Below are positions 1-9,065 of a stretch of 64,000 nucleotides of DNA, piece by piece; the first letter of the stretch is position 1, and each line of letters begins with the position of its first letter. Made by a program: the position numbers and the translations under genes. Origin of the DNA: Wurfbainia villosa (lineage: Eukaryota; Streptophyta; Magnoliopsida; Zingiberales; Zingiberaceae); contig CM045993.1 of the NCBI GenBank assembly GCA_025175895.1, positions 47,744,621-47,808,620 on the forward strand. Direction: 5' to 3'. The notes under the pieces were generated by a model. It saw nothing but the letters and a program-made list of their open reading frames with translations. It did not search any database and was not told where the DNA came from.

Positions 1-321
1 CCGGCATGATGAAAAGGTTGAGTGGTACTACTCATGGAGTTAGATGTTGATTAATTAATGGTCAGTAAATTAATTAATCAACAGACATTCGAGATCTTAA
101 ACACGGGGAGAAAATGTACAAATAATATATGGAGCCCATATTATCATATGGGGGTTAGTGAGGTAGATCGATGATGATCCTTTAGTGGATTGGATTATCA
201 TTAGTGGATCGAACTTTATGTGGGCTTGATCGATGGGTGGCCAAGATCCAACTCCTCCTCATGGTCCCTAATGTAGCCTATTAACACCTCATGAAGCTTA
301 GATCCAATGGATAGAAACAAA

Positions 322-430
322 ACTCTAGATCCATAGGTAGAGATTAAATCTCTAAGATCCGACGGTTGAGATTAAATCTCTAGATCCGACAGTAGAGATT
401 AAATCCCTAGAACTAATGGTAGAGATTAAA
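322..430 (+). repeat. 27-bp tandem repeat, four units, in the E 5' LTR
   Basis: Four degenerate units of about 27 bp of the form TCTCTAGATCCGACGGTTGA plus GATTAAA. The same array occupies 26501-26609 in the 3' LTR, and a 14-unit version is found in element H. It lies just upstream of the TATA box, so it may be a modular promoter element. That role is an inference from position only. Confidence 0.85.
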
Positions 431-450
431 AGGAGGTTTATCCCTAACTC

Positions 451-459
451 TATAAAAGG
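451..459 (+). promoter_or_regulatory. TATA box of the E 5' LTR
   Basis: TATAAAAGG in the context ctctataaaaggagc, conserved at 26630-26638 in the 3' LTR and at the same place relative to the 27-bp array. Likely start of the retroelement transcript shortly downstream. Confidence 0.65.
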
Positions 460-1189
460 AGCTTGATGGGTTGGCGTGGAGATTAATCCAAGGAGAGCTA
501 GGGTTTTGGGCGGCAAGAGAGGAATCCTAGTTGAGATAGGATTAGGGTTTGGAGGCTTAGGGTTTTGGAGGCTTGGGTGGCACCAAATAAGGAAGTTTTT
601 CCTTTCTTCTTCCTTCTCCATTGGCCGGCGTCCAGCACTCTTTCCAGCCCCTTTCCAGCCCTTGGCCGGCGCCCAAAGGCTCTCTTCTCTTCTCCTTGAG
701 TGGTGGAAACAAGACTTAGGGGTCTCCCTTGGTGTCTTGGTCAGTTTCCATCATCATCTCCTCCTCCTAGTTGGCCGGCGGCAAGGATTCCTTTTGTTCC
801 TTGTTGGTTGGTTTTAGGGAGGGGAAAAACCTTGTTTCTATTCTTCCATTTTCTTTGGAAGAGCAAGGAAGGAAGATTTGCAATCTAGGAGCTTCAACTT
901 CTGGTAGATCGTCACCCACATGACGTCCGAAAGGAGGAAGGTCATACATTAGAAGATCGAGAGGTATATAGATTCTCTAATTTTTATATGTTACATGTTT
1001 GTATTTGTTTTTCAATTATGAGCATGATATAAATCTATATATGGCTAAATAATACTTGGACCCGAACATAAACACAAAAACCGGCGATCCGTACATCGTC
1101 TATTCCGCGGCTACTCGTAGAATAGAGGATAGTCGCTTGAACAACGAGTTTGTTCAAGTGACCTCTCTAAACGAATAGCACGACGATGA

Positions 1190-1393
1190 TGTTAGGGCAA
1201 TCTCTTGTCGTGATATGGTTTTGATGTGTGTTGCAAAGGGTTTAAGTTAGGTTGTTATTATGATTTGATATGTGCGTTGGAGTCTTGCAGGACTTAGTAA
1301 TTCGCACATAGAGCCTTGGCGGGTTCACCACTCATAACATCGTGCTTGAGTCGGAGAAGGAGCATTGCAGAGCCGTGCGCTAGATGCTGCCGA
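1190..1393 (+). repeat. 5' LTR fragment of element D
   Basis: The first 204 bp match 19264-19467 of the D 3' LTR closely and stop at ctgccga, where element A begins. The remaining roughly 1 kb of this LTR is not found on the far side of A (17224), so it was deleted. Confidence 0.88.
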
Positions 1394-2208
1394 TGTTAGT
1401 GATATATGAGAGATGTCCTAAGGCAATCGCCTTATGTTTGAACCATTTATATGATAAAAGAAGATTCACTATTTGAGTATACATATTTTCATGTATTTGA
1501 TTAGATCTTAAACTCATTTACTGAATGTCCACGATACGATTTACAGCATGAGAGAATTTGTGATTGGATGACAACTAGTGAGTATCTCTACATGTGTAAC
1601 CTTCCCTTTTGGCCGACCCCTATTCCTCCACCAAAGTTGTCCAGTTTTCTGGACAGCTTGTTTCCCTCTTGTCGGAGCGTCGTTTGGACGACGTTTGGAG
1701 CTCCGACAGTGGTAGTCTTGCCGGGGATTCGATCTCCGGTAATCCTCATAGGTGGAGGATGAAGGATTCATCAAACGGTTGACGAATACCTCTGCGGAGA
1801 AGCGAGTTTTTGAGGACTCATTTTGGATCCGAATTTTGATTCGGATCGTGATCTTCTCTCGATCACATCATCTTCAACACGAGGCTAGTAACCTGTACGA
1901 AGACGAGGCTCGTGACTTTGTGAAATCATCCCGAAGATACTCGTCGTGGATACGGAAAGAGGCGATTCTAGCGAGGATCGCTCCGGTTGATGCCTTTCCC
2001 GCTACACGTGATACGTCAGGTATACGTAGTATAAATTTCCTTTTATTGCAAAATTTGAATTTATGGTTATGTCTACACATGTTGTTCTATGCATGCGTGT
2101 GATGTGTGTGTTGTAATAAATTAGATTTATTATTTTATTCCTTCCGCTGTGCACATGTTTACGAAACATGTTTGAACACACACTCGCCGCGGTGCCGGAA
2201 ACACAATA
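1394..2208 (+). repeat. 5' LTR of element A, internally deleted
   Basis: 815 bp compared with 2219-2220 bp in B. It matches the LTR start to about 1602 (catgtgtaac) and then jumps to sequence near the LTR end. By alignment with B the missing 1.4 kb includes the TATA box, so this copy of the promoter is probably dead. Two conserved hairpins remain (1634-1659 and 1671-1707). It ends in CAATA where B ends in CAACA. Confidence 0.85.
1634..1707 (+). other. Two adjacent conserved hairpins in the A LTR
   Basis: The first has arms matching GTCCAG / CTGGAC extended on both sides, with a 4-nt loop. The second (1671-1707) has outer arms GTCGGAGC / GCTCCGAC and an inner CGTCG / CGACG pair. B carries the equivalents on the minus strand at 38353-38378 with 38305-38341, and the first again at 45571-45596. 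Both lie downstream of the family's TATA box, so they should be transcribed. Confidence 0.7.
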
Positions 2209-2209
2209 G

Positions 2210-2221
2210 TGGTATCAGAGC
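2210..2221 (+). promoter_or_regulatory. Primer binding site of element A
   Basis: tggtatcagagc one base after the 5' LTR matches the complement of the 3' end of plant initiator-Met tRNA, the usual minus-strand primer for Ty1/copia elements. Confidence 0.9.
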
Positions 2222-3487
2222 CCAGGTTGTGTTTCAACATAATTATAAAATTGTTTTGCGATAGTCATAATGATATTTCTAGAAATTTTCTACTTTTGGA
2301 AAATTAGAAGTATTTATGGATTTTTTTTTTAATTTTGGAAAGTCCAGAAGTATTTATGAAAATCTTCTACTTTTGAAAAGTTGGAAGTATTTATGGAAAT
2401 TGATATTTTTTATAATTAGATTTTGGAAATTTGTTTCCTTATTTAATCATGATTTGATTTGGGAAATCAAATCTTCAAAATATTTTATTTCCATAAGTAG
2501 TTTTGATGATTTAGGAAATTGGTTTCCTAAATTGACTTTCCTTAATCAACTATTTCCACAAATAAAATATGTGATTAGATTTGGAAATTTGTTTCCTAAT
2601 TTAATCATGATTTGATTTGGAGAATCAAATCTTAAACATATTTTATTTCCATAAATAGTTATGACAAATAAGGAAATTTTGTACATGACATAATTGTATG
2701 CCAAGTAATTGCTTTAGATGCATATCATTATGTCATGCGTGTCGTGACATGTAGGTGTATGCCATGTATGCCATGACATGTAGATAATAGTTATTTGCAT
2801 GCAAAGAGGATGAGACATAAAAACCCTAACTCAATATTAAAGCCTACACCTTCCATTAATATGGTTAGAACCAGAGTTCCGTTTCTTGTTCGGGTTATTG
2901 GACTCTCTCCAAACCCGGCTCGAACCCGAACATGTTCAAACCATGGAATAGTTTAATACTAATATGGTAAGAGTAAGAGGTCAATCATTAGCTTTGGTTG
3001 TTGGACTCTCTCCAAGCGGGGCTAATTGGTTGAATGCACTCTAACCATATTAAAACTATTTCTCGATTAATGGGTTGGCTTTAACCTGGAGCATCGGCTT
3101 GTTGGACTCTCTCCAAGGTCGATGTAAAAGGAGGTGAAGTTGGGTGTTATGCATATGATGCATACTTGTTAATGTGTTAACAATCCGATGTATGTGTGAA
3201 CATTCAATTAGTTGATAGCACATTGTGATAGTTGCATATACGTGATATGCAATCGGTATAGTTGATACCTACCATCGTAGTTATGAATGGCTTGTTGGAC
3301 TCTCTCCAAGGTTGTTCATATCTATGATGGATAAGCCCATTCGAAGATGGACCTACGATCTCCCGAAGTGATTTTGGGGTTTTTTGAAATTCAAAAAATG
3401 AATGGGATTTATAAATGTATATTGATGCATTTTAAAATCATTTTCTCATATATGCTCATTTTGTATTTCTAGGTTAATCGATTGATC
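2222..3487 (+). other. Noncoding leader of element A
   Basis: About 1.27 kb between primer site and gag with no credible gene. Positions 2290-2660 are AT-rich with imperfect repeats of an agaagtatttatgga type. Positions 2690-2800 have short repeats around catgccatgacatg. Four related hairpins lie at 2891-3320. B has a colinear leader at 43725-45009. Confidence 0.75.
2891..3320 (+). other. Four leader hairpins with a shared core in element A
   Basis: The core TTGGACTCTCTCCAA occurs at 2898, 3001, 3102 and 3295. Each core is a TTGGA / TCCAA stem with a CTCTC loop, and each has its own outer arms: CGGGT / ACCCG (2891-2917), TTAGC / GCTAA (2988-3025), CATCG / CGATG (3092-3124) and TATGAA / TTCATA (3282-3320). 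Element B keeps all four cores, and clearly keeps the last three outer arm pairs. This suggests RNA structures in the genomic transcript, possibly for packaging or dimerisation; the role is inference. Confidence 0.75.
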
Positions 3488-4679
3488 ATGACGTCTTTGA
3501 ATTTGCGCACTATTTTGGATTCAAACAAATTGACTGAGCCTAACTTCCTGGACTGGCTTAGAAACCTGAGAATGGTTCTCAAGGCGGAAAAGCTAGCATA
3601 TTTCCTTGAAGAGCCTCTTTCCAACCGTCTTAAGGATGATGCAACTCTAGACCAAATGTGTGCGGTTACAGTGGCGAGTTGCATCATGCTAGCTGCGATG
3701 GTACCTGAGCTGTAAAAGCAGCATGAGCATATGGATGCTAATACCATGGTCTTCCATCTTCATGAGTTTTTGATGAGCAAGCGAGATCCGAAAGGTTCGA
3801 AGTCTCCAGGCTCCTCTTCACCACGAAGATGCAAGAAGGTTCATCTGTAGTGCAATTTGTGCTAAAGATGAACGGGTACATCGAGCGGCTAGCCACCCTC
3901 GGGTTTGTGATGGATCATGAATTAAGTATTGACTTAATTCTGCATTGTTTACCCAAGAGTTTCTCACAATTTGTGATGAACTATCGGATGAACAAATTAG
4001 AATCCACTATTCCTGAGCTCCTCAATATGCTGAAGACTGTGGAGCCTTCTGTGAAGCATGAGGAGAAGGCGGTTCTGTTAGTTGATTCCTCAAAGAAAGG
4101 TTCTAAGAGGAAGGCAAAGGAACAGAAGAAAGGGAAGAACAAGAAGGCAAATAAGGCAGAACCATCACAAAAGGGCACTTGCCATCATTGTGGCAAGGAA
4201 GCCCACTGGCGAAGAAACTGCAAGATTTATCTTGAGTCCATGAAGAAGAAGAAGGCATCCGATGCCCCATCCTCTTCAGGTATCTTCGTTATTGATTATC
4301 ATTCTATTTCCTTAGACACTTGGGTACTGGATACTGGGTGTGGCTCACATATATGTAATGACATACAGGGGCTAAGGAATAGAAGAAGACTCATCAGAGG
4401 GGAGTCAAATTTGCGAGTTGGCAATGGAGAAAAGGTTGCTGTGGTCGCCATCGGAACTTATTTGCTGAAGCTCCCTAGTGGACTAGTCTTGGAACTAGAC
4501 AATTGCTATTGTGTTCCTTCTCTAATAAAGAACATTGTTTCTATTTCCTTCTTAAATAGAAATGGTTACCATTTGACGTTTAGTAACAATTGTTGTAATA
4601 TAACTTTGAATGGCATACTTTATGGAACTGGAACTTTGAGTAATGCCATTTATACGTTGGATGTATCAAGTGACATTTT
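3488..4679 (+). pseudogene. Gag and protease of element A, up to the C insertion
   Basis: ATG at 3488 begins a Gag N-terminus (MTSLNLRTILDSNKLTEPNF). A TAA at about 3714 replaces the Trp codon seen in B, and a frameshift near 3770 moves the frame. From 3829 an open frame carries the rest of Gag, a Lys-rich stretch, an intact zinc knuckle CHHCGKEAHWRRNC (about 4180-4221) for RNA binding, and the aspartic protease motif LDTGCGSHI (about 4330). The frame runs into the LTR of C at 4680 and picks up about 27 foreign codons before stopping. The normal continuation is at 13448. Confidence 0.85.
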
Positions 4680-5201
4680 TGTTAGAGATCGTTTGGAAGC
4701 TAGAGGGGGGGTGAATAGCGTAGATGAAATTCGATCCCGTTCGTGTCTACAATTTCGTTAGTGCGCAGCGAAAATAGAAATAATAATAAAAGCAATAACG
4801 AAATGGACACAGCACAAATCACAACAAGAGCATATAACGTGGTTCGGAACCGCACCGATTCCTACTCCACGGATTGGGTTCGTACGAACCCTAGCGAAGC
4901 CACAAACACCACTAACCAATAAAACTCCTTCTTGACACAAGTCAAGGGTGGAGAAACCCCTTACAAGTAATCTTACAACAATAAGATACAAATACAAGCA
5001 ATTACAATAATGAATACGAAATACAAGTAAAGAAAAGACTTTACAACACTTGTTTTGATTGCTTGAATGCTTGGTTGCTTGCTTGCACTTGGAGACCTGA
5101 TTTGCACCAACAAATCGCCCCAATAGCCCTCAAGAACCGATCCAAAAATCCTCCATCACGAGCTCCTTATAAAGCTTCAACCTATGCTGGAAAAGGTCTA
5201 T

Positions 5202-5499
5202 CAGTCAACTTATCGGGACCATCAGTCGACTGATGCCACTGTTGTCGTGAGACAACGGCTAGATCCACGCTGGATAAGGCCAACGGAACCTTCATCAGTC
5301 GACTGATGGAGCCTTCACTCGACCAGTCGAGTCTCGACTCCATTCTCGTCCCGAATCCGAGCACCGGGCCGATCGATCACACGATCGATCGATCGCCGAG
5401 CCATCACGATCGCTACCTGCACCAATCGCTAGGCCATAACCCGTAGTCAAACCATAGTTGACTTGGTCCAGTCGACTGCCACATGGCACCAGTCGACTG
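5202..5499. repeat. Paired CAGTCGACTG palindromes in the C 3' LTR
   Basis: Copies or variants start at 5202 (CAGTCAACTT) and 5223, 21 bp apart; 5296 and 5316 (CACTCGACCA), 20 bp apart; and 5469 and 5490 (both perfect), 21 bp apart. The pair at 5469 encloses TGCCA-ca-TGGCA, so the unit is itself an inverted repeat. Confidence 0.85.
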
Positions 5500-5696
5500 G
5501 CACACCTCAAATATGAGGTTTTAGCCCAAGTATGGTTCCCCCATACTTGCTAGACTACCCTTAGCCTCGACCTAAACCTTCTAGCCACCTCCATCAGCCT
5601 CACGCCTCTCGGATCCCTCCAAGTCATCCATGACTTGTTCATCCATTGCGCTAGCCTTCAGGTGCTTCTATCGGCTATGTCATGCTAACGGTGTCT

Positions 5697-5957
5697 ATAC
5701 CGCCAAGGCACATTGGACTTACACCGCCAAGACTCCGCTTGGACTTTACGCCGCCAACTATTGGACTTATGCTGCCAAGACTACCGCTTGGACTTTATGC
5801 CGCCAATATCAATCCCCTTAGACTTCAAATGCCAACCCATGTTGGACTTCTCAAATGCCAAGACCATGCTTGGACTTTCCCTTGCCAACTCATGTTGGAC
5901 TTTTACATTGCCAAGACCATGCTTGGACTTTCCAATCCAAGAACTCAAGACTTGGAC
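5697..5957. repeat. Imperfect tandem repeat with CCAAG / CTTGG arms
   Basis: Repeats of about 30-35 bp of the type gccaagactccgcttggact, each with CCAAG and CTTGG arms able to form a short hairpin. The same block is at 13071-13331 in the other LTR. Overlapping reading frames here are repeat by-products. Confidence 0.75.
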
Positions 5958-6073
5958 TTACCATGACAATTACATTGTCATATGTTTTTGTCAAAACATC
6001 AAAACACATCAAGACATCACTCAAGCCAAACTCGAGTCCTGGTCAATCGTGACCTGGGCCGATTGCACCAACA

Positions 6074-6480
6074 ATCTCCCCCTTTTTGATGTTTGACAAA
6101 AACCAAACAAACTATTGAGTTAAAACACTAACTCAAATCCCTTACCAATTTTCCCAAATTGGTAAATACTCTCCAAATGTTCTCCCCCAAACATTCTCCC
6201 CCTTTTTGACTAACAGCAAAAAGGTTGTCTCCCCAAAAGGGTCAATGTCTCATGTCCCAATGAGATCTTACAATCTCCCCCTTGGTCCAAAAATACTTAG
6301 GATGCCTACCATCTTCCTAGTGATAAGTCCCCTATCACTCAAGAGAGGCAATCCTATTCACTCTCCCAATTTCCAAATTGGGTATCAAGAATCCCATTTT
6401 CCTCCTCATGAGGAAAAAAAAAACATCCATCATCCCATGATGGATACTTCCCCCTAAAGGCTTGCTCCCCCTTGACCATT
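6074..6480 (-). promoter_or_regulatory. Polypurine-tract cluster of element C
   Basis: On the minus strand AAAAAGGGGGAGAT abuts the 3' LTR (6074-6087) and is the plus-strand primer. Extra copies of the GGGGGAGA type lie near 6181-6203, 6272-6281 and 6449-6474. Multiple tracts before the 3' LTR are a known Sirevirus trait, also seen in D and F. Confidence 0.85.
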
Positions 6481-7814
6481 GCACCAACAATGTCCTTGGG
6501 AATTCCCTAAGCCAATAGGAATTCTAAGCCATCAAAATTAAGGTTAGAAATTCAATATTGAACTTTCCAGCACCTTAAAATTGATACAAACCCTAAACAC
6601 CTCTCCTAATCCATATCCAATGGATTTTCACCCTTTATCATGCTTGCCAAAGCATATCATAGGGTTAAGAGTGGTTAGGGACCTTAACCGCAGCTGAAAT
6701 TGGGTTAAACAACTTTGGTTACCCCGAAATCAGGCTATCAGTCGACTCTGTCAGCTACCAGTCGACTGATGTGTCCATCAGTCGACCGCACGGCTACAAT
6801 GAGTGATACAATATACCGCATAGTCAAACGCCATCGAGATCGCGATCCGTAGAAGCTGATCGATAATCGAAAACCTGATTTTCAAAAATCAGACTCGACT
6901 TTTGGAAATGCATAAGTAATTCTACGTAAATCAAAAAATCACGAAACTTGATACGTATATTACTTAACACACATACAATCAGTGAAAAATTTTGGAAAAA
7001 ATATTTTTACCATTGAAATAGGAGATTGGTACAAAGTTCAAAACTATTAAAAACTTTAAAGTTTTTGATCTACTTTGTATCAACTTCTACAATGATGATG
7101 ACTATCAAAAGATAGATTTCACCAAGGTTTTCTAAATTGATTTTAAGATGTTTTTTGAAAACCTATTTTGAACCATAATTTATTGGCTAAATATACATAG
7201 CTTGTATATTAGCTTTCCTTATGATTCTTGGTGATAATTAAAATAAGTTTAAGTTCATCTAGATGCACTACCTATGCACCTTGAACCTAACTTATTATCC
7301 TAGCATCTCACATGTATCTAGGATGTATAAATACACATACATGTCAATGTGATGTGAGATGTGGGTTTGAGTTCACTTTATCTATGGTTTCATGCATTTC
7401 CTAGGCAACCCTACTTGATTCCCTTATAAATGGGACTTCAAGTCACGCCATAGTCCTTAAATCAATTTCAATCAAGTTAATGCATGAATATATGATCATG
7501 GCATAAATGATAGCATTATTAAAACATGGCCAATGATCATGATGTCATGACATATGATGAAATTTAAGAACACATGACATCTAACATAACCCTAAACAAT
7601 GTCATGACATGGTATATGATAGGATGCAATTTCATGTCATAATATATCAACTTTCATAAGCAATACCATTATACAAATATTCATCCATACACACAAGATT
7701 TTTCAGAAACAAAGATTTCATTTAACTTAAAACTTGTCTTTTACATTCAAAATGGAGATTGGCTATGCTCAATCTCACTACAAAAATTGACAACCACAGA
7801 ACATCTAATATCCT
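6481..7814 (-). other. Noncoding interior of element C, with a palindrome ladder
   Basis: No gene seen. Three CAGTCGAC-type palindromes start at 6739, 6759 and 6779, exactly 20 bp apart. The remainder is AT-rich with scattered catgacat repeats at 7490-7640. Confidence 0.65.
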
Positions 7815-9065
7815 CTAATCGTCCGCAGGAGGTGGCGGTGGAGGAGGCTGCTGACTCAGGGTCCAGGCCCGCATCATCTCTAGCATATCGAGCTGATGCT
7901 GCTCTATGCGGCTCTTGGACTCCTCCATCCTATCGAGACGTGCACTGAAGGATGCCTGGCCTGCCAATATCTCTGATAGCCTAGAGTCCACCGACTGTTG
8001 ATAGTCCTGAAATCTGGACTCCAGCCGGCCACGGCGATTTGATGGACCCACCGCTGATGTGTTCGCCAAGATCCGTCATCCTCATCAGTGGTATCCGCAT
8101 CCTCGTGGTCCTCTGTCGCCTCTCTGGGTACCGGAGGATGCTGTTTGCGTGCCCTGGGTGGTGGTCGTGGTGCCAACTCCATCTGTCCAGTGCCCATCCG
8201 TAGCTTTGCTAATGAGAAGTTACGAACTGATATACAATCGTACACCTCCGATAGCGCTCACAGAGAGCCCCTGTGGATGTTGACGCCTACGGAGTCTAGC
8301 CATGCTGTGATGATATGACCAAATGGCATATGCACTTTCCTCAGACAGGGAAATGAAGTGCACAATGCAAAGGGAAAATGTTTAATGCAAAGTTTATATC
8401 TAACGGATGACGCATGGCATATAGAAGAAAAGATGGGGAGGTGAATCTTGGCGGACCAGTGACAATGAAGAAAACACCCAACAATGACCTTGTAAAGAGT
8501 CTGCTTCGATGATAGGAAATAGATTCTGGGTCGGTGGATGAGGATAACCAAAGATATGCTCATGCATGGACTCCATAGAGATATGGTCAAAAGGCTCAGG
8601 TAAAGGAAAATCCATGGTAGGGTAAAAGATAAAGGTGTCATCTGAAGGCCTACAGTCGAGAAACTCCTACAGTATCGCAGGAGTGAACTCTAACTCGCAT
8701 TTTGCAACGCGAGTAGTGTAAGTAGGGCCGTCATCCACCTTTTTAAGGTTTTGATAGAATTCCTTAACAAGGTCATCATTAATTGGATGCGTGCATAAGA
8801 CGATTTTCATTAGATTGTAGTATGCAATTAATTCCATGACATCACTACAATGTCGATTGAAAAAATCTCTATCGATGTACCTAACCAATATAGGTTGGTA
8901 CAATCGAGATTCACCCTCGGGTGGATCATTCCTACGGGCTCTCCTATTATGAATGCAATGTAATGATATGACATGCAATGGCAATAATGCACGATTAGAT
9001 AAACCTAAATTGTAATGGAAATGAAATTTAGGGCTCGGAAAAAAAAATCGTTACTTAGGCGCCAT
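7815..9065 (-). pseudogene. Second reading frame of element C, transposon-associated protein remnant with predicted intron
   Basis: ATG at 9065 gives MAPK followed by a stop unless a 111-nt intron (GT at 9054-9053, AG at 8945-8944) is removed; the join then reads MAPKRARRNDPP in frame with 8943-8667. The protein continues (about 8670-8400) with motifs such as NDDLVKEFYQNLKK and MDFPLPEPFDHIS. After frameshifts it ends in a charged, probably coiled-coil segment (RLESRFQDYQQS, SARLDRMEESKSR) and a proline run. It resembles the family annotated as putative plant transposon protein, judged from memory of its style and not from a search. Stops near 8670 and 8400 and frameshifts make it a pseudogene. 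It has no polymerase motif. Confidence 0.6.

Larger units (their letters stand above)
1..1189 (+). repeat. 5' LTR of element E, part before the D insertion
   Basis: Aligns with 26180-27354 of the 3' LTR apart from scattered substitutions and small indels. About 606 bp of the LTR start (counterpart of 25574-26179) lies left of the window. It contains four 27-bp repeat units, a TATA box at 451-459 and downstream sequence with several short reading frames that look like chance openings. It stops at GATGA (1185-1189), duplicated at 20467-20471 where the LTR resumes, which marks the insertion of D. Confidence 0.9.
4680..6073 (-). repeat. 3' LTR of element C
   Basis: Colinear with 12075-13447, with differences concentrated around 5320-5500. 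It contains CAGTCGACTG palindromes (5202-5499), a CCAAG / CTTGG repeat block (5697-5957) and a minus-strand TATA box at 5165-5173 (cttataaag on the plus strand). The end shared with D, F and the solo LTR contains the minus-strand motif tattcacccccctctag. Confidence 0.92.

Noticed and set aside
476..949. Short frames in the E LTR (also 26586-27144)
   Set aside because: Several frames overlap on both strands in transcribed LTR sequence with indels between the two LTR copies, so no coding constraint is seen.
2210..2221. tRNA-like match (tggtatcagagc) as a tRNA gene, also at 12061, 20614, 45010 and 50178
   Set aside because: Only about 12 bases complementary to the tRNA 3' end, each at an LTR boundary; these are primer sites, not genes.
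4680..4761. C-terminal extension of the A Gag/protease frame
   Set aside because: These codons come from the inserted C LTR; the true continuation is at 13448.
5630..6096. Frames of 63-127 codons in the C LTR, repeated at 13004-13485
   Set aside because: Generated by the CCAAG / CTTGG repeat block in several frames at once; no domain.
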